Source: Bidens hawaiensis (Eukaryota; Streptophyta; Magnoliopsida; Asterales; Asteraceae). Taken from it: a stretch of DNA of 64,000 bases. The notes beneath the pieces are model-generated. The model had not been told where the DNA came from. It did not search any database and saw nothing but the letters and a program-made list of their open reading frames with translations. Where the stretch lies: NCBI GenBank assembly GCA_021521415.1, contig JAIQDT010003844.1:124001-188000 (forward strand), given 5' to 3'. Below are positions 21,819 through 32,748 of this stretch, piece after piece. The translations under genes and the position numbers were made by a program. How positions within the stretch are numbered: position 1 is the stretch's first letter; each line of letters begins with the position of its first letter.

Positions 21819-23985
21819 TGTAACACCCTAACCCGGAACAGGCCGACGTGTCACTATTACAGATATCAAATCAATGTCACAATCCAAAATACAACAAAAT
21901 CAATGCAACCTATGTCATATTATTAAAACAAAATTAATTAACTTTTAAAAGCTTGAACTTCATTATTCTCTCTCATAATAATTTCCCCGAGTCCCAGATT
22001 ACCTGAAAACAAAATAAGAAAAACAAAACAAGGAAACACGGCTGAGCCAAAAATTACCCAGTAACGGAAAGAACAATAGTATAGGTAAAGATAGACGTAA
22101 CAAAATAAATATACGGACTTCAATTCAAACTTAAAACCAACCTTTTACCGAAACATATACTTAATAAAATTCAGAGGTATGATCCGACACTTGGCCATAA
22201 CATACTCAAACGCATACGGAAACATATCAGAAACATATCATAACATAAACACACATCAAACCACGTGACTACACATATCAAGAACTCAAAGTCACGTGAA
22301 ACGGAAGCACCCACGAGCCAAAACAGAACAGACCGGTACACAGCTAGCTAGTCCATGCACCTATGAGACGGTGAGCGTGGCGTACACCCATTATTCATCA
22401 CCACAAAACAAACGTAAACTCAGAGCTAAGATCGATCTATCCGCCTCTAGGGGCTAAAGTGCTACAAAAGCACAAGCTAGAGACGCCGTGAACTTTTATT
22501 ACGCACTGTCATGATAAGTGCATGCCGTTGATGCCCATACGACATTTCAGACATGCTCGGGTGACAGAGTACAAAAACTAATTTCATATAACTAAACATA
22601 TTCAAAAAGGAACATGCAATAAAGAGTATAAAATATATAATGTATTGCATGCTACAAAAATATAATATAATATAACTGAACTCAAAATATAACCGACGCG
22701 TAACGAAAATCTGTACTACAAAGTAACAGATTAGAATTTATACTATGAGTGAAAGAAACCAGAAACCGTACTACGAAGTAACGGACTATAATTAATACTA
22801 AGAGTAAACGAAAACAGAAACCGTACCTTAACCAGAGCAAAAGCAAAACAAATCAAGTCGTCCAACCAAGAAAATCTGTAATATAATTATGTTTCTTATT
22901 ACATTCGTTGAACTTAAGCAACTTCGTGAGGTTTTCCTGGCGACAGAAGCATCACATGCTGTTATCTTAATAAATATTGAAATCCTAATGTTGTTTCTTT
23001 TACTGTTTATTTGATCGTTATAGTATTATTTTAAAATCATTGTTTATATATCAGAAAGTATGAACATATATCTTTCATACAAATAGCTTGTACACCTCAA
23101 AAAGGATTAGTGACCAGAAGTTCTAAATATAAATTATTCAATGGTTGAATTAATACTTCTACAATAACTACGTCACATTATTTCCTATTTCATAATCCAT
23201 ATTTATGTGTGTTCGTATTACTCATGATACTATGATAGTATATATTAAGAAGATAATCTACTTTGTACGCCGGAAACGCATCAAAATTATATAGGCCATA
23301 TTCGAGGATAAACTGCTAACACCTATTCCGAATGGATGGGAATAACAAAGGAAACGAACTATTACCTCAATAATCGAATGGACAGAACTAATTAGCGCGA
23401 GTGTTTAATGATGGGTGGCGTTAGCTGCACCGGATAACAGAACGGTAGCGGTAACGAACACGAAGAAACTGGTGGTCCGTGACTGGGTTGGCTAAAGGTG
23501 ACGGGCAAGGATGCGGCGAAGTTGCCTACGATTTGCAAGGCGACTATGGTGAATATGGTAAACAATGAGATACAACGTTTTCGAAAGAGAAGAATCAGTT
23601 ATATGATATTTAAACTTGTGCTAAACACTCAACTTCCAGTCAAATCGTTCGTATTAGATTAGGTTTACAAATTCAAAGTTCAAGAATATTATCCGTAAAA
23701 TAAAGTGTTGATAACATACGTAGGCTTCAAAGCCGGTTTCAAGAATTGACAACCTTGGCCCTCCATCTTACTTTTTAGTTTGTTTTCTCATTTACACAAC
23801 AAACCTCTTACTTTAGTATTATTAACTAATCCCTTGAACCTATCATATAATATTTATATTTAACATGTTCGAATATTTGTCATCACGTTCTATAGGGTTA
23901 ACGAGGTATTAAGACATTTAGTATTCGACCAAAAATTCAACGTTTATTGTTTTATTGTTTCGGAATTTTTTTTCCGTATATTACA
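21819..23985 (-). mobile_element. Solo gypsy LTR, 2,167 bp, TSD ATTAT
   Basis: Plus-strand ends are TGTAACACCCTAACCCGG and CCGTATATTACA, flanked on both sides by ATTAT (21814-21818 and 23986-23990). On the minus strand it ends GGGTTAGGGTGTTACA, a typical long plant gypsy (Tekay-like) LTR end, so orientation is minus. There is no internal domain, so it is a solo LTR left by recombination. It interrupts the pol of element D. Small frames inside (such as 21938-22123) are not credible genes. Confidence 0.9.
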
Positions 23986-23990
23986 ATTAT

Positions 23991-24957
23991 GATGTGAAGC
24001 TACCCCATCTCTAAACCAAGAAATAAAACATCAACACAATACAAGAAACCAAAAATTTTCTTAAAAATAAATAAAGCATCAAGGAGCTCGGCCCTATAAA
24101 GTTCTTTCTTGGCATCAAAGTTTCTCGATCAAAATGCGGCATGATTTTTAGTCACCATAAGTACACCTTAGACATTCTCTAACACACGGGAATGTTGAGT
24201 TGTTGACCCAGTTTATTTCCTATGGAACAAAAACTAAAACTGGACAAGCGTAATAGCGAACCTCGTGTATGCTAACTAATAGAAAAGACTCGTTAGGAGA
24301 CTTCTCTACTTGCAAGCAACAAGACCTGATATCACATACCCTGTCAATGTCCTAACCTAAGTCAGTGCGTTAGTGACCCTCGTGAGAGTCACCTCGAAGC
24401 TGCAAATCGGGTTCTACGATACTAGAAGGCAATAGCAGGGAAAGTCATACTTCTTACCAAGGATGGTGGAACGAAATCACAGCCTATTGTGACTCGTATT
24501 GGCTTGGGTGCCCAATCATGAAGGTCAAGAACGTGTATCTTTTACTTCTGGGCAGAGCTCATATATCCTTGAAAACAAAGAAACAATTGCTTGTTTCTCG
24601 CTCTTCTGCCGAAGCCGAGTGTCGTTCTATGGTCTCTAAAGTTAGTGAGATCTTATGGATGAGATGGTTGTAACAAGAACTATAAATGTTGTGTGACGGA
24701 TCCACACAAACTTTTTTGTGACAACCAAGCCGCTAGACACATCGCCAAGAACCTGGTCTTCCATGATCAAACTAAACATGTTGAATTGGAATGTTGATTT
24801 GTTAGAGAACGGGTCGAGTCAAAGGAAATATGGCCCGCACCATTAACACAAAGGATCAAACTGCGGATTTTTTTACGAAACCGTTAGGGACACATTGCCT
24901 CCAAAACTTACTTAACAAGTTGAGCATTACGAACCTCCATGTGCCAACTTGAGGAGA
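23991..24957 (+). pseudogene. Element D RT end and RNase H remnant
   Basis: After the solo LTR the pol tail resumes near 24080 with RT-C sequence (KYFLGIKVSRSKCGMIFS). Its RNase H portion is recognisable at 24590-24900 (SRSSAEAEC, then [20 protein letters not shown] and FVRERVESKE). The RT catalytic core is missing, which implies a deletion as well as the insertion. Multiple stops and at least two frameshifts occur. A purine-rich CTTGAGGAGAAG (24948-24959) precedes the 3' LTR as the polypurine tract. The enzyme would copy element RNA and remove the template; this copy is dead. Confidence 0.82.
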
Positions 24958-25146
24958 AGTACTAGACCAAGATTTATTACCATATTTTATTCTCTCCATA
25001 TTTGTTCCCTAATTTATGGCCTTGTATTTTTCCTTTACATGTATAATCTTTGAATCCTCATTATATATTGAGGATGTTTGTTTCGTAATCGGTGGATTAA
25101 TAGAAAGCTAATATTGTGCCGTAACAACAATAATGGTTATATTACA
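24958..25146 (+). mobile_element. Element D 3' LTR
   Basis: About 189 bp paired with 19705-19894. It ends GGTTATATTACA. Confidence 0.87.
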
Positions 25147-25540
25147 TAGCTCATTATTATAATATTATTATAACTTTCGTTTAACACTTTGTATTGGGCT
25201 CGAGACCACTTTATCTTGTAAGCCCAATGAGCATGCCCATTTTGGCACATTATGGAAACCCTAAGGAGCATGGAGCTCCCTAAATAAAAAGCACTATTCA
25301 CCATGTTCCTTAGACATGATTTAGTAAATCTTGCAACTTCTTATTTTTTTTCTTTAATTTATCCGGTTTTGCTTACAAACGATCCGATATCTGAGTGTTA
25401 GTAGTGATTTCCGCTCACTATTAACAGGGATTGATCCTAAACAAGTTATTAGATCCATCTGGGAACCTACAACAACGAAACAAAACGAATAAATGCGACC
25501 AACGTTTTACGTCGCGAACTCCAGTAAATTCGGTAGCTAT
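25147..25540. other. No gene; LTR-end-like sequence
   Basis: CACTATTAACAGGGATTGATCC and the preceding pyrimidine-rich stretch look like the end of an LTR and a leader, but no paired LTR is found. A 72-codon frame at 25431 has no recognisable match. It could be part of element B's 3' region or of another old copia element. Its last five bases, GCTAT, are the left target duplication of element C. Confidence 0.35.
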
Positions 25541-26123
25541 TGTGAATGCCTCTCTAAGCTTCAATCGTTTGAACAGTTCATATCAATTGATCACCGGATC
25601 TAGTTATGTTATTTATATATTTATGTGGATAATAGGTTACTTAGGTTAATGAAGTGTTGAGCGGAACGACAAGGAGAGAATACTATTAAACCATTTTTAA
25701 TTAATAAGCAGACTCAACAGCCTATATACAGAAGACGAATGTCATTCGTTACATATTCTGTAACGAATGGCCTTCTTTCGTCTTCACTACATAAGTAACA
25801 AAATGGTATAGCAAATGACTCATTCGCTATACCCCATTCATCAACATTCCATGACCAAAGGATACATAACACATAACGAATAATGTCCATTCATTAAACA
25901 TCCTTAACGAATGGACAATGATAAATACGATTGGTCTCATTTGTTAAACATCCTTAACGAATGGATAGTGATAAATATGATTGGTCTCATTTGTTAAATA
26001 TCCTTAACGAATGAGCCATAACATTAACGAATGGGACTTTATTCCTAAAACGCCATTACAATAAAAAATAATAAATTACAAGCGATTACAAAGACTCAAG
26101 ACGACCAAAACCGTGCTCTAACA
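25541..26123 (-). mobile_element. Element C 3' LTR
   Basis: 583 bp, paired with 39887-40434. It carries many ATTCGTTA/TAACGAAT words in palindromic pairs (such as CATTCGTTACATATTCTGTA then ACGAATGG) and a TATA-like region near 25725 on the minus strand. Confidence 0.92.
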
Positions 26124-26815
26124 TAAAAAAATAAAAAATAATAAATTACGCCCCCTCGTCTCATGCTCTTTGTATTTACTTTATTTATATCTCTTAATCT
26201 TCCAATCATGACAACTATGAATTCCAAATGCGTGACATACACTAACAACGCTTTGAAATTGCATAGCTCGATCATAATATTCACGTCTTGCAAACAAAAT
26301 TTTGTTCTTGAACAGAACGTCGTTGTCGGTCTCTGATAAATTAATGAGCCACATTTGGTCTATGACTACTATAAAGTGAGTCTTCAGCCCTTTGCCCAAC
26401 ACGATGACAGCCTCTCCTATTTTGTTGTCGTAGTACCATCGATTAAATGACTAATGAAGATCTTGCGGAAAGGTCTTCACCGGTACTCGCTTCATAGTCC
26501 TAGGCGACTTTACTTTAAGAGCAAGCTTCCTCCAACCAGCTTGAGGATCAATCTCATCAATATATTTCTTGGTTAGCACCTGCGATCTAAAAAATTTAAA
26601 CCCATGGTTGACCTCAAAGAGCATCTATCCATCCAGCTAATCTTCAATAGCCTTTTCTTCGAATTTTCCTGCATCTTTTTTTAACATAGTGCAAGGACAC
26701 CCAAATGGTTCCAAAAACTATAAATTAGGTTTTCGATTGTTCAGAAGCTCATAACTTATGTTTTGCAGCTTCGTCACAGTCAGAACATGATTAAGCGTGT
26801 AGCAAGCAGTGTTCC
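26124..26815 (-). pseudogene. Element C integrase tail and accessory-ORF end
   Basis: Reading leftward from 26815, the frame begins TACYTLNHVLTVTKLQNISYE, then EPFGCPCTML. This is the part of copia integrase that follows the FWNEA segment at 29390. Near 26640 it changes to a different domain (FRSQVLTKKYIDEIDPQAGW), then IDQMWLINLSETDNDVLFKN and a Tyr/Cys-bearing helix (REYYDRAMQFQSVVSVCHAF). That last part matches the pattern of the accessory-ORF C-termini in B and F. RT, RNase H and most of the accessory ORF have therefore been deleted between the two. It ends about 50 bp from the 3' LTR. No polypurine tract is evident. Confidence 0.72.
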
Positions 26816-27322
26816 TGTGAAGACCTACCAAGGATCTAGCCGCGTCGATACATCAATTAAACAATGCGCACACGAATACGTTAAATACGGTTTATTACAT
26901 TAATGGTGGAATAGATACATAATAGTGTCAATAATAACTTATGGAGAGAATACATTATAGCTGGAATCTCACTAACTCTCATATGTGTGATCTCTATTTA
27001 CAAATGAGAGCATGGATCTGCCTATTTATAGGCAATATGCTCTCATTCGTTAAGTTAGTCTAACTCGTTATATTTTAGTAACGAATTAGACTCCATTCGT
27101 TATGATTCCATAACGAAAGGTAATAACTTAACAAACTAGCCCTCATTCGTTATGCTTCCATAACGAATGGGCTTATACCTTAATGAACTAGTCTAGTTAA
27201 CTAACGAATGGACCTCATTCGCTATACAATCGATAACGAATGGGCCATTTAACATTAAATAAACAACCTAGACTATCTATAAATTATTCGATCGCTACGG
27301 ACACCAAAACCGTGCACTAACA
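26816..27322 (-). mobile_element. Element E LTR (507 bp)
   Basis: Plus-strand ends are TGTGAAGACCTACC and CCGTGCACTAACA. It is the same family as the solo LTR at 35117-35613 and a cousin of the element C LTR. A minus-strand TATA-like GCCTATAAATAGGC lies at about 27021-27034, and ATTCGTTA words are dense. On its right is a polypurine tract (minus GGAAAGGGGGTGTC), so it is a 3' LTR. It interrupts the element C integrase between the FWNEA and TACYTLN segments. Left flank GTTCC has no clean matching duplication. Confidence 0.85.
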
Positions 27323-29389
27323 GACACCCCCTTTCCGTAGCTATCGTATACTTTAATATTGAATACTTTAACTGCAAATCACCAGTCACAAAACCGTGCA
27401 CTAACAGACACCCCCCTTGACTGATGATTTTCGGGCTTGTGCAGACAAACAATCTTTAAATCTTTTCAGCAAACCAACAACTTGTAGCCTCTCATATCAT
27501 ATCACCCCCTCAAAGTGAGAAACTCTTGGAGATCATGAGGATCATCCATTGGTGTATGATATGGTTTAAATCTTTCAACAATCAGCAACAAGTCACCAGC
27601 TATTCGTCAGCACCGGTAAAGAAAACATATCTTTACGTTTAACCTCGTCACACATCTTCATGAACAACTTGATCATTCAACATCTTTCACTTGGGTTTTC
27701 CCTCTCTTGATAACGTTTATCCCAAATAACTCTTTGAAGCTCTTCCACATCCCATTCGCCAAGATGTACTAATGTTTGGGCATATGATTCAGAGTTCCAA
27801 CCTCTATTAATAAATCCAGAACGATCAAATTCTTCAATCTAATGACAAGACTCGTATATTCTTCAATAAGATCAACCCATTCGAGAATCGTCCCCCTCAA
27901 CAAAAGTAATCCGTTGTATACTAGTAGCCAACATAGTTAGGATCAAAGTTCCTCAGAAAGAAGTAAACGAGCAGACACTCGTATCCCACATAGTCAGGTT
28001 TTAATCTCAAACAACTCAATCACCAGTCGAAAAACAATTGTAGTCTTCAACTCAGTCAAACGTAGCTTTGCAGTCATGAATTACCACCCGAATTACAGTA
28101 ATTTTTCAAGAAACCTTGCAAATGTAGGAAGATACATGCCAAATAAACTCAAATGAAAGATTTATCTCCCATTTTCTTAAACAAATTCGGCAAGATCTTG
28201 AACAATCTTCAAAAATCTCAAACAAACTCCTCCTTAAATTACACGTGGTCTCCCCCTCGGGCAGTCAAAATGCCCAAACAGTCGGCCAGAAAATATGTCA
28301 CCAAAATTTGAGAGAAGAGTACCCAATACATTAGGAATATCCCAAAAAATTTCGTTTAAGAAATTTTTTTCCGATTTTCCTGCCAAAAAATCACCGAAGA
28401 TTGTCAAAAAAATTTTAATTTCGACAAAATTTTCAAGAATGAAATCTCAATCACGAGAAGTATTCAGGAAAATAATCGTCCAAGAAAAATTTTCCTCTCC
28501 ATTCGTTATAAATTAACAACTCCAATTCGTTATAAATATCCACCATTCGTCAACTAGTCACTCATTCGTTACACACTTAACTAATTAACTCATTTCGTTA
28601 TAAATTACCAACTTAATTCGTTATAACAATTACACGAATGGCCTTCCATTCGTTAAGATTACCACTTCGTCATACCCATTAAAGAATTACCTTACTTTGT
28701 TACCATTAACTTAACAAACTACCTTAACGAATTAACTTAATTCGTTATCTTTAACTTGACGAATCTCCATAACGAATTACCTTAATTCTTTATAAATTAC
28801 CATCTTAATTCGTTACACTCCCGTAAAGAAATAGCCACAGTAGATTCGTGAAACTTTCATAACGAATCAGCCACAGTAACATAACGAATTAGGTTGTTGA
28901 ATCTGAACTGTTCACCGGAAAAGCGTAATTCGCTGGAAAAATCAGTTACATGGCCGGAAAATCGTAGATCTGGCCGGAATCCGCAAATCCAAGTTTCATC
29001 CATGGCAGATTCATCAAAACACCATAATATATCATGAAAATCACACCGAACACTCAGATTTTCATATTGATTACGAATATAACATCCAATTAACTTAACA
29101 AACACTTATTCATCACCAAATAAATCAAACAGTAAGTTACTCTTCCATGGTGGATTCGTCAATACACCATAACATAACACCAAATTATACAGGAAGATTC
29201 GTCTTCCATCAATAAACCCGAATTCATCATCAATTCCATCAATCATCCATAAATTAACCCCAAATCTGACCAAAACAGTTCCAAAACCCGAAGAACACGA
29301 ATTAACTCATATTTTAATACCTTAATCGATGCACCGAGATCAGCTGTCTGCTCTGATACCACTTGTTTGAGATAGAATCGGACAGAGTT
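27323..29389 (-). mobile_element. Element E internal remnant without gag-pol
   Basis: About 2 kb between the E 3' LTR and the element C integrase. On the minus strand it starts at the right with TGTCCGATTCTATCTCAAAC and a primer-binding site at 29350-29361. A long leader follows, filled with ATTCGTTA/TAACGAAT words (28500-28900). Next come a short coding-like piece (EEFDRSGFINRGWNSESYAQ, then GEWDVEELQRVIWDKRYQER) at about 27680-27850, and the polypurine tract. No gag, protease, integrase core or RT is found, and no full 5' LTR. This is a heavily deleted copy. The coding-like piece is not one I recognise. Confidence 0.6.
29350..29361 (-). other. Primer-binding site, initiator-Met type
   Basis: The minus strand reads TGGTATCAGAGC exactly, two bases after a CA that could end an LTR. 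The expected LTR to its right is reduced to about 20 bp before element C integrase coding begins. Confidence 0.85.
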
Positions 29390-29955
29390 TCAATATGCCT
29401 CATTCCAAAATTGGGCAAGAAGCTTTGAATGTGCTAACATTTTTCTTGCAGCTTCAATCAGTGTTCGGTTCTTCCGTTCAGCAACACCATTCTGTTGACG
29501 CACATATGGAACACTATATTCTCGATGGATTCCTTTCAGAATACAAAAGAAGTCCAATATAGTATTCTTGAACTCCGTACCATTATCACTCCGAATACGT
29601 CTCACGTTGTTTTTGTAGAGTGATTCGATCTTTGTGATTAGATTTTGCACAAGAACAGGTGTCTGATTTTTTGAACTCATAAATAACACCCATGAGGATC
29701 TTGAATAGTCATCAGTGACAACTAGACAATACCAATCTCCAGGAATACTTGCACGATTCACAGGACCAAACAAATCCATATGAAGTCGTTCCAAAGGAGT
29801 ATTAATGGAATTAATTAACTTAGACGGGTGTGACTTATTTTTTGGTTTGCCCTTTTTGCATGCAACACAGTGATCGGTTAGCTTGAAGTGTTTCAAGGAA
29901 ACACCATCCACCAAATCATTTACCATCAGATAATTCATCTTTCTGACATGAATGT
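29390..29955 (-). pseudogene. Element C integrase core
   Basis: A 182-codon open frame (29938-29390) holds the end of the GAG-pre/zinc region (CVACKKGKPKNKSHPSK, residues about 25-41) and the integrase catalytic core. First Asp is in HMDLFGPV (about residue 54), second Asp in RSDNGTEF (about 118), and Glu in NGVAERKNRTL (about 154), so the D,D,E set is present. Integrase joins element cDNA to host DNA in the nucleus. The frame is cut at the right by the solo LTR at 29956 (its coding continues at 35010-35116) and at the left by element E after FWNEA. It is the best-preserved pol piece in element C. Confidence 0.93.
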
Positions 29956-31007
29956 TGTCACACCCCGAAAACCCTTAACTTAAACAGCGAAAGACTTAAC
30001 TTAACGCGTTCGGATTGTGACAATTGTTGCTAGCCAATCATAGTGAAATAAACATATATATTTGTTAAAAGTGGTCTTTATAAAAACCAGAGTTTGCAGG
30101 TGTGTCTAAGTCAACATTTTTCATTCAAACACATGTTACTATTTTTCCGCGCTTTTCATGAAGCTTCAATACTTCAATTCTTTCCCTGAAAGACATATTA
30201 AAAACGTTTGTCAACATGAATGTTGGTGAGTTCTCAAATAAACATTTATTTATATAAATTTAACGGTATAATGGTTTAGCGACCATTATACTCCAATTTG
30301 TTACCATAAACAACGGTAGTATTTATTCCTCACTGTTCTTTAACAATGGTAATTAAAAAACTTTAAAAAATTACATATTATTTCTTAAACAAATTGTACT
30401 AATTGTAAACTAGCTAAACTTACAATGCGTGTATGACTATCAAATCGATAACTCAAGACCACTCTCACTTTTAATCCAACGCGAATGGAAGTGGGGGGTG
30501 TCACCCCAATAGATCTATCAATACTTTCGTGCCTTTATTTATTTTCGTTAACAATTATTTAACCAATTTAACTCATTCTACCATGATACAGTTTGTAAAA
30601 TAACATGCATTTAAATACCATATGTCTTCCCCCCCAAAACAATATTTAAAATATTAAAAAAAAAAACAAGGGGCTTTAAGAGAAACTCACCTTTACTTGA
30701 AAGTTAGTTTTAGTCCAAACTCTTGTGTCCTATTATCATAATAGATATTGCTTATTTTATATTTTAAGTTGAACTTTCCACTTAAAATATCTCACACAAA
30801 ATCTTTTAGTTTCTTTTTCCAAAAATGTTTTAGTTATATCCTTTTATATTTATTTATGTTCGAACGACTCGATGACGACTCATTAAGGACTTTTATATAT
30901 TTCATATGAGCAAGCATCACATATAATTCTTATGATTTCTATTTCTACAACTACACAAATAACACATGGTTCACAAATTTTTAGCAGTTTCATTATATAT
31001 ATATATA

Positions 31008-32708
31008 TACTAGCAGATGCCCGCGCGATGAAGCGGCATAATATTTTACAACGCAATACTCATTTTTATATAGTGGATCACCTTCACATGATATATTTAT
31101 GGTACTTTGAGTTAGTTTTCTCAATTTAAAAATGACTCGATACAAATAAATTAGCCAGCAGTTCTACTTACAAATACTATAGTGTACACTCATCACACTT
31201 ATAAGTTATGACGAAAACTATGCACTAATATGAAAGATAACACAACAACATAAGCACATGCAAACTATTAAAAATAAGAAGCAACAAATACAAAATACTA
31301 GTCCGCAGAGGCGACGCTTCTTAAATAATGAATTCTTAAAGTTTTTCATTTCATGGTCAAAGAAGAGTAATAATTTATATTCATGAATTCTTAAAGTCTT
31401 CATTACATAAATTTGGTTATTAATTGCATTTCCTATCTTGTAAGTAATTTAAAATTTAACTGTTTAAACTCTCTATTCAAAACGAATGTCACCTTGTTTA
31501 AACTACAACATACATTTATTTTATGTCGTTTATTTAACATGTAACTTAAAAGGATTCCGTAAAAAATAAAAGGGGTATTTTGATAAAAAAAAAATAATCA
31601 TAATATTATTTAATGTGGAGGTCAGAACATGCAGTTAAAAAAAAAGATAATATTAACTTGTCGTAGTTAAAGCACAAATATAATCATGTAATTCGTTCCT
31701 CTTAGGAAGTCGATTTAAATTCTTATTCAACAAGTGTGAAATAAATAAACAACAAAAAACAAAGAGTTAGAATCAACAACCTGTACTCGCACTCCACATA
31801 CTTAAAGGGATAAAAGACCTAAAAATGATTTTTGAATTCAACATCAACACAGATTTTTATCTTAATTTAAATCAATATAACAATATTTTTGCTGTCAGTG
31901 GTGAAGTTTAATGTTGTTTAAAGTTTGATAATAATATCAAATTCCATCCATCTAGGAAAAGTCATAATTTGTTACACATGTAAAGTAACCCATCCATGGG
32001 TCCTTACAATACAAATTCATCCTTGATTGCAATGAGGTTCTTCGTCGTCAACATTAGGGATTGGTAGAAAAAATTGACGAACAATCAGAACGAAAATTCA
32101 ATCCTAGGATTCAATTACTCAATGAAATGCTAAAACATGAAAGAAGAATTGCAATTATGGTTTATAGAATATTACCATTCGAAAACCAATCCAATCGAGA
32201 ATAAAGATCGATATTAGTCCCTTCTTCTCTACCTTCTTCCGAGAAAAGAAACTATAGCAATAAACACAATAAAGTATATACACACAAATTAGAGATAGAA
32301 AATCAAATTAACTTCAATCGATCATAAATAAACATTGTTATGAAAAAGATATATCTGAAATTGGTTAACCTAAAGATGGTAACCTTCAATTTATCTTTTT
32401 CTAGTTGAAATAGAAAGAGGAAAGGAGTCGCAAGAGGAAACCCTAAAAATTGTCGAGAAAAAAATGGAGACTGAGCAGATTTGGAATTTGGATATGGATC
32501 TAGGATGCCCACGTGAGCCATTTCAGATCGAAAGAATTTTGAATTTTGAAATTTTAATCTGGCAGTTTGAATCGAGAGGTTTTAATCCAAAGCTTTGCAT
32601 CTTGTACCATATGGAACAACAATTGTACAACTCTTAAAATTAAGAGTTTTTGGTAAATTACCAAACCGTCCTTCCTATATGTATTATAATATAGTATAGA
32701 TATACTAA
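31008..32708. mobile_element. Insertion inside the solo LTR, unclassified
   Basis: It starts after a TA run with ACTAGCAGATGCCCGCGCGA, a sequence type I associate with a common plant dispersed repeat. It ends with TATTATAATATAGTATAGA then TATACTAA before another TA run. The end holds a small palindrome (TAGTATA-GA-TATACTA) followed by CTAA, which could fit a Helitron 3' end. No inverted terminal repeats or coding frame were found. Boundaries are approximate and the class is undecided. Confidence 0.45.
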
Positions 32709-32711
32709 GTT

Positions 32712-32714
<3 letters not shown>

Positions 32715-32746
<32 letters not shown>
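32715..32746. repeat. (AT)n microsatellite
   Basis: AT dinucleotides beside the right end of the unclassified insertion. Confidence 0.95.

Positions 32747-32748
<2 letters not shown>

Larger units (their letters stand above)
19705..25146 (+). mobile_element. Copia element D, degenerate
   Basis: A plus-strand Ty1/copia element of 5.4 kb with short LTRs (about 190 bp), primer-binding site, protease and integrase remnants, an RNase H tail and a 3' LTR. A 2.2-kb gypsy solo LTR sits inside. Most of the RT is missing. Short LTRs and the RNase H end ([20 protein letters not shown], then HVELEC) suggest the Ale/Retrofit side of copia, though I hold that loosely. It splits the 3' part of element B. 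A clean target-site duplication was not found. Confidence 0.85.

Noticed and set aside
32303..32521. 72-codon minus-strand frame resembling a host exon
   Set aside because: It lies in the unclassified insertion at 31008-32708. No domain or splice structure supports a gene.
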